From positions 150,278,297-150,342,296 of the forward strand of contig OU015499.1 of NCBI GenBank assembly GCA_907164885.2: a stretch of DNA of 64,000 nt, in the 5' to 3' direction. This stretch comes from Dolomedes plantarius (Eukaryota > Arthropoda > Arachnida > Araneae > Dolomedidae). Below, in pieces: positions 49,730-59,619 of this stretch. The notes below the pieces were generated by a model. It was given only the letters and a program-made list of their open reading frames with translations, made no database searches and was not told the DNA's origin. Numbering within the stretch: position 1 is the first letter of the stretch; every line of letters begins with the position of its first letter. A program made the translations under genes and the position numbers.

Positions 49730-49730
<1 letters not shown>
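48755..49730 (+). mobile_element. Helitron family 2, copy 2, with large 3' inverted repeat
   Basis: The 5' block AAAGAGCTTGTCTGTTTG, then CACCGGGACCAAATTCGG, matches copy 1 (18684-19196). The exact TC terminus merges into (TA)n. The 3' end is CCGGGCAATAATGCTAG followed by T. The last ~220 bp form an inverted repeat. GCCCGGGTAGATATATAG near 49513 is mirrored by CTATATATCTACCCGGGC near 49700, with further matching TACTGGG / CCCAGTA blocks inside. The interior 49000-49500 is unlike copy 1. The 75-codon frame at 48925-49152 is unsupported. Confidence 0.85.

Positions 49731-49817
<87 letters not shown>
49731..49817. repeat. (TA)n microsatellite after the Helitron end
   Basis: A perfect TA run starts directly at the CTAG^T edge of the Helitron. 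Confidence 0.95.
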
Positions 49818-49820
<3 letters not shown>

Positions 49821-49854
49821 TGTGTATACCATAGATATATATATTGGGGGGGGG

Positions 49855-50092
49855 GGCTTGCTACAAGAAGTGCCTAAGTCACTTTTCTCCAAGATGACTT
49901 TGTTTGCTTATGTCTCTTTAAAAAATATTATTTTCAATATAAGAAGTACCTAAATTTGTCCGATGATTTAAAAGTGTTTTCTAAACACTAGAGACAGACT
50001 TGAGTACTTCTTACATTGAAAATAATATTTTTTTAAAGAAACATAAGCAAAGTCATCTTTCAGAAAGCTGGCTTAGGCACTTCTTGCACCAA

Positions 50093-50095
<3 letters not shown>
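49855..50095. mobile_element. ~240-bp foldback MITE
   Basis: The left arm GGCTTGCTACAAGAAGTGCC and right arm GGCACTTCTTGCACCAAGCC are inverted repeats. The complementarity extends inward through AGATGACTTTG/CAAAGTCATCTT and AAATATTATTTTCAATATAAG to its inverse, so most of the element folds back. It is flanked by (TA)n on the right (50096-50151) and a poly-G run on the left. No coding. Confidence 0.82.

Positions 50096-50151
<56 letters not shown>
50096..50151. repeat. (TA)n microsatellite
   Basis: A perfect TA run abutting the foldback MITE. Confidence 0.95.
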
Positions 50152-50157
<6 letters not shown>

Positions 50158-51387
50158 GAAATAGATGATAGAGAAAACCAGTAATAGCTCTAAAGCTACT
50201 TGCAGCCAGGAACAAATAACATGTAAAGAAAAGTATGAAAGAGGTTTTAGACAGCATTTCTTCATCAGCGGTGTCAATGCTGTCTAAAAACCAATGGATT
50301 GTTTCCGATGAGTATGATCTATACAATAAACACACTCAGACACCGTACAATCCATGAAAAACAGAAGAATTGATTAAAAATTGAATAATAGTACTTAACC
50401 AAAGAACACCAAGTCTGGCGTTAGACAGAGTGGAAGTTAAGAACTTGTAACCGCAAAATGACCGACGTCACAAAACTTGCAACCATGGAGGTAGTGGATT
50501 CTCAGTTACAGACTTACTTAGGTTACCGTATTTTAGGACTATTATACCCTTAATTATTTAATTTTTTATTATTATTACTACTAAGAGTTATTTTTATTAT
50601 TATTTTTATTTTTACTTATTATTTTTATTATATATATATATATATCGGGGGCAGTGAGTGTATTAATCCTCATTCACAGTTTTAAAAAGTTATTTTCTTA
50701 TTCCTTTTTACGGTAAAGTAACTGTAATTCTACGAAGACCAGAAAAAAATGTTCGATATGTTTTCAAAAGACCGTAAGCCAGTCAAAAGAACGTTCCAAA
50801 AAGTACTCGTCGTTAGGCCCACACAAGCTTATAATCAATTCCGATAATATGAATAAATGAAAAAGATTGGCGCAATTGGACTCAATTCTTCCAAACCCGC
50901 GAATTGTGGGCGACCGAACTGATGTTGTATCCCGTGGGTTTGATTAGTCCGTCACAGAGCACCGCCAATAAAGAAATGAAGTAACACGCGCGTGCGGCTT
51001 TAGCACATGTGCTGAATGGGCCAACATATTTGGGATATCCTGGCAAAGCATGGAAATCTCGCCAAAAACTGTACTTCCCCCTTTTCCTGGGTTGTTTTTT
51101 TTTTTTGTTTTTTTTAATGGCATGAAAAAAAAAACGAAAAAATTGTGACGCATTGTTCGTTAACCCCTCCACGGATGCTGATTTCGAATCATAGGAACAT
51201 CTGGTCGGGACATTAATTGCAGCCAGGGCTGTATGCTCGCCCGCTCTCCCTCGAGGGCAAGGGGGGAAAAATGGCAAATACTCCACCCTGCGTATTTCCA
51301 CGCCCCCTAGCACGTATATAAAAACGGGGCACAAAGAATTATGCGAACCAGTTGTCACGCTTTAGGATGTTTTGGGTTAGACTAGAG
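50152..51387. other. Low-copy spacer, no gene recognised
   Basis: It contains TTATT-type simple sequence at 50560-50650. A 158-codon minus-strand frame (50882-51358) reads a lysine-rich homopolymer near 51100-51140 and shows no domain. I see no splice or promoter structure. Confidence 0.4.
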
Positions 51388-51447
51388 CAGTGGCGCACCT
51401 AGAATCGTCTGCCGCGAGCGTCAGAAGTTGATGCCAGAGGGTGTTCC

Positions 51448-51525
<78 letters not shown>

Positions 51526-51621
51526 ATAGATTCCGGATAATCGGACCACATCGGAACGCGATCATTTTGGTTCTAATAACCGGCTGGTCAGATTAACATG
51601 TGGTCCAATTAACTGGAATCG

Positions 51622-51706
<85 letters not shown>

Positions 51707-51869
51707 CAGTGGCACACCCAGGGGTTGGGACAAGGTGCCCTGCCCCCCCCCCCCCCCAAAGAAATAGAAATTGCATTATGAATATTGATTTTGCATTATA
51801 AATATTTTTATCCGTTCATCTCGCTCCCCCCCCCCCCCCCCCCCAGAAAAAATCCTGGGTGCGCCACTG
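51388..51869. mobile_element. hAT-like composite element
   Basis: Outer ends CAGTGGCGCACCTAG and CTGGGTGCGCCACTG are inverted repeats. The flanks GACTAGAG and GTTTAGAG match at 6 of 8 positions. Inside, a second left-type end CAGTGGCACACCCAGG begins at 51707. Between them are two long (TA)n tracts (about 51450-51518 and 51631-51701) and a relic of the 160-bp MITE. This could be one expanded element or two partly overlapping copies. Confidence 0.65.
51526..51627. mobile_element. Relic of the 160-bp TIR element between (TA)n tracts
   Basis: ATAGATTCCGGATAATCGGA through CCAATTAACTGGAATCGAC matches the 7360-7519 family, inverted, with a central deletion. TA repeats lie on both sides. Confidence 0.65.
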
Positions 51870-51877
51870 GTTTAGAG

Positions 51878-52315
51878 CAGGGGTGTCCAACCCACGTCCC
51901 GCGGGGCGCATTTGGCCCAAACCAAGTATTAGTGCGGCTGAGAAAGAGAGCTCAAAGCGAAAAAAAAATATCAACAGCCCGCCGCGGCGATGATGGTACA
52001 CAGCCATTACAGATCCCGCTTTGTTCATTCAACAAATCGACAATACATCTTTTGAAATATCTTTAATTCTATACAAAATTCCGTATGTTAGCTATATTTT
52101 TGTGTAGTTATATTTTTCCGTATGTTAGGTATATTTTTGTGTAGTTATATTTTTCCGTACGTTAGGTATATTTTTGTGTAGTTATATTTTTCCGTACGTT
52201 AGGTATATTTTTGTGTAGTTATATTTTTCCGTATGTTAGATATATTTTTGTGTGGCCCAAAACAATTCGTCTACTTTCAATGTGGCCCAAGGAGGCTAAA
52301 AGTTGGACACCCCTG
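51878..52315. mobile_element. hAT-type MITE, 438 bp, with internal 37-bp repeats
   Basis: Ends CAGGGGTGTCCAACCC and GTTGGACACCCCTG are inverted repeats. The flanking 8-mers GTTTAGAG (51870-51877) and GTCTAGAG (52316-52323) differ at one base. CCGTATGTTAG-type units recur at 52081, 52118, 52155, 52192 and 52229, a period of 37. The subterminal TTTGGCCCAAACC / TGTGGCCCAA motif is present at both ends. It abuts the preceding hAT element. Confidence 0.9.
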
Positions 52316-52359
52316 GTCTAGAGGCTGGGCGTATAGTTCGACGGATTTTGTCGCGGCTT

Positions 52360-52460
52360 GGTAATTTAGAAGAACTATATTTTAGCATTCAGTCAATAAA
52401 GTTCTACATAAACACTTTGTTGTAAAGAAAATTCTTTATATAGAAACAAACTTAAGTACA
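52360..52460. repeat. Dispersed repeat piece shared with 55945-56650
   Basis: AGAACTATATTTTAGCA and then AACTTTATTGTAAAGAATAT-like and CTTAAGTACAC blocks occur here next to each other. Near 55960 and 56600 the same two blocks are about 600 bp apart with other sequence between. This copy therefore looks like a deletion derivative, or the other like an interrupted one. Confidence 0.55.
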
Positions 52461-52513
52461 CATACACGTACACGTGTACACACACACACACACACATTCG
52501 CACATTGTATATA

Positions 52514-52686
52514 CAATGGCATCTCGATCTGTCTTTTTTCAAGGGACCGACTGAACTGAACGATAAAGGCGGGAAAGCGATAGATGCGGGAACATAACAA
52601 AGCAGTTTTCTCGTCGGGACTGTGTGAAATAAACGATACATACGGGAAAACGATGATTCTGTGAATGATCGATCGAGATTCCACTG
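52514..52686. mobile_element. 173-bp MITE, family P2, diverged inverted copy
   Basis: Starts CAATGGCATCTCGATC and ends TCGATCGAGATTCCACTG. It is the same length as the twins at 48234 and 48501 but in the opposite orientation, with many substitutions. A long (TA)n tract follows. Confidence 0.8.
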
Positions 52687-52687
52687 C

Positions 52688-52794
<107 letters not shown>

Positions 52795-52799
52795 TATGT

Positions 52800-52952
52800 A
52801 GTGAATTTACTCTAGTCGGCCCTATTTTTTACCCATCCAATTAAAGGTCCCATAGAGCCAATGTTATGGAAGAAATCTCTTTTAGACGGCCACCCCTCAA
52901 AACGGCCATTTTTGCCGACGCCGTCACTGACCGCCATAGAGAAGTTTCACTG
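52800..52952. mobile_element. pogo-like MITE, family P3, ~153 bp
   Basis: The right end GAGAAGTTTCACTG, flanked by TA, is mirrored by a degenerate left end AGTGAATTTACTCTAG. CTCAAAACGGCCATTTTTG recurs in the relic at 57893-57950. Long compound (TA)n follows at about 52966-53032. Confidence 0.65.
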
Positions 52953-52956
52953 TACA

Positions 52957-53036
<80 letters not shown>

Positions 53037-53046
53037 TGTATGTGTG

Positions 53047-53375
53047 CTCGAGGTAGCATAGTGGTAGCTCGTTGGCTTTCGGTACTGAGGTTGCCCGGAT
53101 CGCCATTAAATGCCGCTTCTAGGTCGGATAGGTGCACGTTAAATCCGCAGACCGGAAAGTCCTTCGACGACGTCAGCGCGGGTGGGAGAATGTACGAGCC
53201 ACGCACGTCACCCCTTGGGTTGCTCGGTCAAAATGGAGGTGGAACCTGGCCAACCCGGACTCCGGACCCTTCTGGTTCTTTTGAAAACAGGAGCTGTATA
53301 CCACTGCCCGCAGCCATCTGTGGATCAGGTATGGTGTTGTTCCCGCTAGGGGCCATAATAAAGAATAACAAGTAA
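53047..53375 (+). repeat. tRNA-derived SINE, ~330 bp
   Basis: The head GAGGTAGCATAGTGGTAGCT matches an A-box-like tRNA motif, followed at about 45 bp by a degenerate B-box region (GAGGTTGCCCGGATCGCC). A long unrelated body then runs to an ATAATAAAGAATAACAAG tail typical of SINE 3' ends. The frame 52866-53375 that runs through it is incidental. Assignment to a named family would need a library search. Confidence 0.7.
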
Positions 53376-54917
53376 TATATAAAAAAAAATTTTTAAAGTC
53401 AATTCCTACTTAGGTTAACAAAGAAAAATTTGAGTGTGAACTAATAGTAGGAATTGAAAAAAAGGATTGCCTGCCAGAACCTTGCCTACCGTGCGAGATT
53501 AGGAGGGGGGAAAGAGAGAGAAAAAGTTTGTCAGGTTGGGGATTCGATAGGACGGGAGAAGCCCGCGATACCGCAGTGCTACCGTTTACACAGTAACAAG
53601 AGGGAAATTACTATTCAAGAGCAAGAGACGCTCTAGGTCTAAAACTAAAATTGATTAATTAAATTTAATTAATGAATTAATATTTGAAAAAACTGTATTA
53701 ACATCAAGTGTCATCCACTACAAGTTTAAAGAAATGTATTTGAACTTGAGTGGATGAATAATAAAGCACTTTTATTAACGATTGAAAATTTGAACAAGAT
53801 ATATATATAGAGAGAGTGTGAACTAATAGTAGGAATTGAAAAAGGAGCTTTTTACGTACCGATGAATAAAATCGTCTGCTCTTAAAATGCTAATTTGCAA
53901 GTATATTGGAGGTTTTGCAGATTGACACCCGAAAGTGTTAAAATGGCGATTTTGCAACTATCTACCGCTATTTGGCTGACTAGATACTAGGAATTGGATA
54001 GTTACGTACTCCCACCCACCTAAGAAAGAGGACTATCCCAAGTGAAAGTGCTTTACCGAGTAGTCGTATAGGGTTTCATATGTAACTGCACGAAAAAAAA
54101 CCTATGACCTTCGAGAGTACTTATCGAAATATTGTCTTGGTCCATTATTTACCTTGACACCCCGTGTGCTCCCCTAGGATATACATTTCTCCTTCCATTT
54201 CCACTTAACGCGCAGACGAGAATTGATTTTAACTACGCTTCACGACTGCGTAATAGAACAATAGCGAACGAATTTAATTTCACCCGTCCCCGTTTTATTT
54301 TTTTCCTTTCTGGCTTCCTTCTTCCTTGCCCTCTCTTTTCGAACGTGATTAAATTATTATTAATTCCGGTAATAACGTAAGTCGTTTGGTGTTTTATTTC
54401 GCCAGTCTTAAGACCGTAATTAAAAGGAATGTCGTGTTCCCTTTTATGGAAGAGGCTCTATCTCAAACGGTCTTGGAAGGAGGGGTGGGTGGGTGTGGCT
54501 TAACTCGGGGAGACCACGGAGGTATGTATATAGGGAATGTGCAAAGTGTGTGGATTATGGGAAAGAATGAAGGTTAATCCCGAAAACATTCGTTCCCGGC
54601 ATTCCGGGGGATGTGTTAGGAATGGTTTTTAGCTAAACTTCTTTAATTAGTTTCGGCGAGTGGCGAAATGTCAGGGAAAAGTATTAGGTGCTAATCAGTT
54701 TGTGCCGTAATTAAGGTTTAATCTTTCTTGCTTTTGTTCGAGTAGTAAATGGAGACAATGCAATGGCGCTGGACTTATGGGTAATAGCGCTGTTGTATGC
54801 GATCGGCTTTGGATTCGATGTCAACCTTTGGAGAAAAGAAACGGCAATAATAGCTTTAAATTTGAAGCATTAGGAGGGAGGAGGAAGTTTGATACACTTA
54901 GTAATTTAGACTTGGTT
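53376..54917. other. Low-copy spacer
   Basis: The segment GTGTGAACTAATAGTAGGAA recurs at about 53432 and 53816. Short frames at 54132, 54386 and 54777 show no known domain. No RNA gene or splice structure recognised. Confidence 0.4.
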
Positions 54918-55935
54918 ATTTCTTCTTCTTCTTCGCTAGCACTACAGCCTGTTACAGGCCAAGGCTGTCTCGCCAATTTTTCCCCACCTAGCTCGATCCC
55001 GTGCAATGGCTCTTCATCGGTTCACTCCAATTGTTCTTATAGGTCCTTTTCTACCTCATCCAACCGTCCTTTTGGCTTTGCTCATTTTCGTAGTATATGA
55101 ACTCACGGATTCCAAACCTTATCTCTCTATCCAATCACTTTACTCTATTCTCTCTAAACTTGCCAATTGAAATCCAGCTTACAGACAGCCATTGACTCCA
55201 CCCCCATCAGCATATCAACTCGAAGATCCAGGAGACAACCAATCAAAACTGCTCATTTTCACCCTCCTAAGTACAGACCAGAAATCTCTTTGCTTCACTT
55301 TTAGTGAAGCAATTCCTGAACTTTTGACGTCATTGAACGAACTTTTTTCTACTCCTGAACAATTCCAGCTCTTCGTTGCTACATTTATGAAAAATCTGAG
55401 TTTGAAGGCGTTGGCCTAGGCAACTCAGTTAGAACACTTGTTCTATGGTCCTATAGTCATCCAACCATCTGGTTGGGGGTCTTCCTCTACGTCGCCTTCC
55501 CTCCAAATTTGAAAAGGTGCCATGGCTAGTCTGCTTTTAATTTCAATTTTTAGGTCCTTGCAGCTTGAGATCATTGTGCCCAGGTATTTAAATTGCTTTA
55601 CATCCTCAAATGTGTAGTTATTGATCTCCAGAGGGGATGTATCTATTTTTTTTATTTGTTGCAATCATAAATTTAGTTTTTATCCTCATTGATGGTTAGA
55701 CCCATCTTTCCCGCTGCATTCTCAAGTGAAACGAAAGCCTCAACGACAGTTTTTCTAGTTCACCCAATGATATCAATATCATCGGCAAAAGCAAGCAATT
55801 GGGTTGTTCTCTGTAGGATGGTTCCGCTAGTATTTATCTCAGAATCCCTTATAGCCTTTTCTAGAGCCAAGATAAACAAAATGCAAGAGGAGGAGTCTCC
55901 CTGTCGCAAGCCCCTCTTTGTATAGAAAGGTTCCG
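54918..55935 (-). pseudogene. 5'-truncated, internally deleted non-LTR retrotransposon (reverse transcriptase)
   Basis: On the minus strand from about 55925 the translation reads GLRQGDSSSCILF, then LLAFADDIDIIG. These are reverse transcriptase motifs, and FADD is the catalytic aspartate box. A stop follows at once, then ENAAGKMGLTINEDKTKFM. After a frame change comes VKQFKYLGTMIS...EIKSRLAMA. It jumps directly to GRRRRGRPPTRWLDD, the usual C-terminal region, so the part between is deleted. The minus-strand 3' end runs to a (GAA)n tail at about 54918-54935, a normal LINE ending. It is dead: stop codon, frameshifts and deletion. Confidence 0.9.
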
Positions 55936-55944
55936 AGAGGCTCT

Positions 55945-56290
55945 TGGATATTTAGAGGAACTATATTTTAGCAGTCTGAACGTCCCTGGTTCGATGCTCT
56001 TCGCTGCAAATCCACCCCCGTGTTCACTAATGGTGGTCGGGTTACGTAAAATAAGCCGTGGCTACAATGTCCTCCAAGTTATCAAATTTACCTCTCGAAG
56101 TACGGGGTCAAGTGTTCCGGTCTCGTCACTTGACTCAGTTCAAAATCACGGGACCGATGTTCTTCGAGGTCAAGTCAGATTTCAGCCTTAGTGGTACCTC
56201 GCCTTAAAGAGAAGCTGCTTACTTCCCTTCGCCAAGGACCTAGGACCTTTGGACTTGTAAGCTTTCCTACGCCAAGGGGATTGGAAACAA
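55945..56290. repeat. Unassigned segment with a B-box-like motif
   Basis: CCCTGGTTCGATGCTC at about 55983 resembles a polymerase III B box, but no A box is convincing upstream. Its first part (GAGGAACTATATTTTAGCAG) matches 52360-52380. Possibly the start of a SINE-like element interrupted by the SINE that follows. Confidence 0.35.
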
Positions 56291-56565
56291 CAAACATATT
56301 TTATCAGTCGTTCAAAGAAGTTCAGCTGCCCCCCCCCCACAGGTCCAGGGTTCCAACCTTCGATTGAGCAAGGTTGACTCAGCCTCTCATCCCTTGAGTA
56401 GGTTGATAAAATGTAGACCAAGCATGCTTCGGAACTCCCACGTCAGGTTGACCACCTGACTAAGACATATACTGCATGGCACCCCAAGCCCACGGTCAAG
56501 AAAGCGGCGATGGGTACCGCCGGCCTTGGTCCACAGTGGACTGTTGCGCCATGAGTTGAGTTCAG
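56290..56565 (+). repeat. tRNA-derived SINE, conserved central block
   Basis: GGTCCAGGGTTCCAACCTTCG is B-box-like. It is followed by GACTCAGCCTCTCATCCC, then GGTTGATAAAATG, CCAAGCATGCTTCGGAAC, and GATGGGTACCGCCGGC. This order resembles a widespread invertebrate SINE body (CTTTCATCC...GGTCGATAAAAT). That recognition is from memory and not checked. The minus frame 56188-56421 is incidental. Confidence 0.65.
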
Positions 56566-56654
56566 TTTAGTTCAATGAATTTCTTCATAAAAACTTTATT
56601 GTAAAGAATATCCTTTATACAGAAACCAACTTAAGTACACACACACCATATATA

Positions 56655-57035
56655 CGAGTTGGCAGATGCCCTGGCCAAAAATGGATGCTTCTGTTCTTCA
56701 GTAATGAGATGTCTCACAACTCTCTAAAGTTGCTTGTAAGAGAGACTTTTAGGAACCACCTGTCGCGAGAACTGTTCGCGAGGATTTTAAATAAGATATG
56801 ATGGAGCAAAACTGCTGATGTCCCAGAATGGCCGAGGCAGAAAGCAGTCGCCCTGTTTCGACTGGTGACGGGCCATGGTTGCCTATTGAAACATCTCTGC
56901 CATATAAATAATACCGTTTCAATACCATTTTGCAAGCTCTGGGATGGACCAGAGGACATAGGCTTTACCCATGTACTGTCTTGCTCCGCTGTGCTTACAT
57001 CTCCAGTGTGGGAGAGATATTGAATAGCTAGAACA
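56655..57035 (+). pseudogene. LINE 3' fragment: end of an RNase H domain and cysteine motif
   Basis: The plus-strand translation starts ELADALAK, typical of the last RNase H helix in LINE polyproteins. After stops and frame shifts, one long open stretch at about 56845-57025 reads ALFRLVTGHGCLLKHLC and then FCKLWDGPEDIGFTHVLSC. The latter resembles the zinc-binding C-x2-C-H-C tail of such elements, with the second Cys replaced by Trp. It is truncated at 5' and unrelated in strand to the reverse transcriptase fragment at 54918-55935. Probably a different LINE family. Confidence 0.8.
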
Positions 57036-57159
57036 CTTATGGGTCCACGGACGTTTTAGTTCTCTTTTGTTTGTTTGTTCTTTCTTTTATAGTCTTGTAA
57101 CCCGTCGTTGGAAATAATATATACATGTATAATATTAATATATATATAGATAGTATATA

Positions 57160-57455
57160 CAGGGTGTCCATAATTAAAGTCCCACTTTCAAAACGCTGCA
57201 AAAAAGAACCACTGGTCGGAATGACTTCAAATTTGAACTGAATATACTGGAAGAAGGGGGAAACGATATGGCATAATAAAAAAAAAGAGTTCCAAAATGT
57301 CACAGCGCCATCTATTGATACATTTTGGAACTTTTTTATATTATGCCAAATCGTTTCCCCCTTATTACAGTATATTCAGTTCAAATTTGAAGTCATTCTG
57401 ACCAGTGGTTCTTTTTTTGCAGCCTTTTGAAAGTTGGACTTTAATTATGGACACC

Positions 57456-57458
<3 letters not shown>
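57160..57458. mobile_element. mariner-type MITE with long TIRs, 299 bp
   Basis: Starts CAGGGTGTCCATAATTAAAG and ends CTTTAATTATGGACACCCTG-like inverse, flanked by TA on each side. Inverted complementarity continues inward for about 130 bp (CAAATTTGAACTGAATATAC and its inverse; CCAAAATGT / ACATTTTGG). The whole element is almost a hairpin around AGCGCCATCTATTGA. No transposase. Confidence 0.92.

Positions 57459-57518
<60 letters not shown>
57459..57518. repeat. (TA)n microsatellite between two MITEs
   Basis: A perfect TA run joins the mariner-type MITE to the pogo-like MITE. Confidence 0.95.
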
Positions 57519-57520
<2 letters not shown>

Positions 57521-57522
<2 letters not shown>

Positions 57523-57852
57523 TTCGAACCCCGTTATAACGTACTTCAAGGGACCAAAGGTTCTGTTCGCTTTATCCGGTGGTTCGCTATGTCCGAACCA
57601 TTAAGGAAAATGCTTTAGTTCACAAAATGTATAATTCATTAGTTTCACTGTGTATTCAATAATGATGCATTAACAATGATAAAATCTATTAAAAAATGAT
57701 CATTAATGAATTAAATCGTCTAGAATCGATTACATTAAGCTGACACAATACTAATTAAATTACGTACAATAGGAAAACGACGTGACCAAAATTTTGTTCG
57801 TTATATCCGTGAGTTTGTTATATACCGGGTTCGCTATAATGGGGTTGAACTG
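57521..57852 (-). mobile_element. pogo/Tigger-like MITE, family P1, copy 2 (332 bp)
   Basis: The left end CATTCGAACCCCGTTATAAC and right end GCTATAATGGGGTTGAACTG are inverted repeats. The interior is the reverse complement of 21111-21443 (for example ATCCGTGAGTTTGTTATATA). TA flanks the right end; the left terminus has one altered base. Confidence 0.87.
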
Positions 57853-57892
57853 TATATGTATTCAGGGAAATACACCGTATATATGTATAATA

Positions 57893-57950
57893 CAGTGAAG
57901 CCACCCTCAAAACGGCCATTTTTTTTTCGGAACCGTCACTGGCCGCCTTA
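57893..57950. mobile_element. Deletion relic of MITE family P3
   Basis: CAGTGAAGCCACCCTCAAAA to CGTCACTGGCCGCC matches the right half of 52800-52952 with its outermost part deleted. TA repeats follow. Confidence 0.6.
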
Positions 57951-58169
57951 TATATATATATATATTCAGTGTAACTTCTCCTTGGCTACCAATATAGGTT
58001 CGAAAGATAGTGACCGTCGATTAGGGGTGGACTCCCCTGTGGCAATCAGATTTGGCCTTGAGGGTTCGAGCCCTGTGTCGAAGAGAAGAAAAATACATCT
58101 TATAAAAATGAAGCCAAGTATGTGTCGTGGACAAGTTTATAATTTTGAATTTATCAAAAGCTGCAAGAG

Positions 58170-59230
58170 GTAAATGTTGGCATCGCATGAGGTGGTGTGG
58201 ATAAAATAAAATTTGTTCCAAAAAACCACAACGAGGAATATGAATGAAAATCTCATCTTGAATTCGGATTAAAATTTTGGTCAAAATACCACAACGAGGA
58301 TTACTAGTGCTTGCTTTTACTCGTCTTCGATGTGAATAAAAATGTTGGTTAGAATACGCCAACGAGGAATATTAATGCAAATCCTGTTTGTAATGTGGAT
58401 GAAAATGTTGGGCAAAATACCACAAAGAGGATTACTAGTGCTTGCTTTTACTCGTCTTCGATGTGAATAAAAATTTTGGTCAGAATACGACAACGAGGAA
58501 TATTAATGCAAATCCTGTTTGTAATGTGGATGAAAATGTTGGGCAAAATACCACAACGAGGATTACTAGTGCTTGCTTTTACTCGTCTTCGATGTGAATA
58601 AAAATTTTGGTCAGAATACGACCATGAGGAATATTAATGCAAATCCTGTTTGTAATGTGGATGAAAATGTTGGGCAAGATATCACAACGAGGATTACTAG
58701 TGCTTGCTTTTACTCGTCTTAAATGTGAATAAAAATTTTGGTCAGAATACGCCAACGAGGAATATTAATGCAAATCCTGTTTGTAATGTGGATGACAATG
58801 TTGGGCAAAATACCACAACGAGGATTACTAGTGCTTGCTTTTACTCGTCTTCGATGTGAATAAAAATTTTGGTCAGAATACGACAACGAGGAATATTAAT
58901 GCAAATCCTGTTTGTAATGTGGATGAAAATGTTGGGCAAAATACCACAACGAGGATTACTAGTGCTTGCTTTTACTCGTCTTCGATGTGAATAAAAATTT
59001 TGGTCAGAATACGACCATGAGGAATATTAATGCAAATCCTGTTTGTAATGTGGATGAAAATGTTGGGCAAAATACCACAACGAGGATTAGTAGTGCTTGC
59101 TTTTACTCGTCTTCGATGTGAATAAAAATTTTGGTCAGAATACGCCAACGAGGAATATTAATGCAAATCCTGTTTGCAATGTGGATGAAAATTTTGGGCA
59201 AAATACCTCAACAAGCAATATTGCCGCGCA
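58170..59230. repeat. ~131-bp satellite built from two ~65-bp halves, ~8 units
   Basis: Units alternate two related halves. One half has CAACGAGGAATATTAATGCA and GTTTGTAATGTGGATG. The other half has CAACGAGGATTACTAGTGC and CTCGTCTTCGATGTGAATA. Both share the AATAC-CAACGAGGA and ATGTG-ATAAAAATTTTGG skeleton. The array therefore arose from a 65-bp monomer that dimerised. The first units are degenerate. Confidence 0.93.
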
Positions 59231-59619
59231 TTGTTAAAATTCTCTTTAAACACCATTTCCCCGCGAATTATATTTGTCCCCCAAGACACCACATTTATTC
59301 GTGCAAGTGCGTGGAGGTTTTATGACTCTAAAAGTGCTCGACATCCGAGTCATTTCGAAAAGTCCGTTTCAATTTCAGATGCGAGTCTATATTAAGAATA
59401 TGACAATGATGGGACGAGAAAAGAGATCGCGCGTCAGGGAAAAGTGTCGTTTACTTACTCTCCCTTTCATCTTTGAAAATTACGATGCGGTCGGCTCTTT
59501 CGCTGGAGTACCGTAAATTGCACATACACGGACAGAAATTTTCCGCAGGGCATGACATCAGTTGACTAGGGTATTTCTTCTTCAAGAGCAACTTCTTCTA
59601 CTCTCCATTGTAATTACAT

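Noticed and set aside
50882..51358. 158-codon minus-strand frame
   Set aside because: It includes a lysine-rich homopolymer stretch, overlaps another frame, and has no recognisable domain.
58020..58090. tRNA-like GAGGGTTCGAGCCC B-box motif
   Set aside because: No matching A box or acceptor stem could be placed with confidence.
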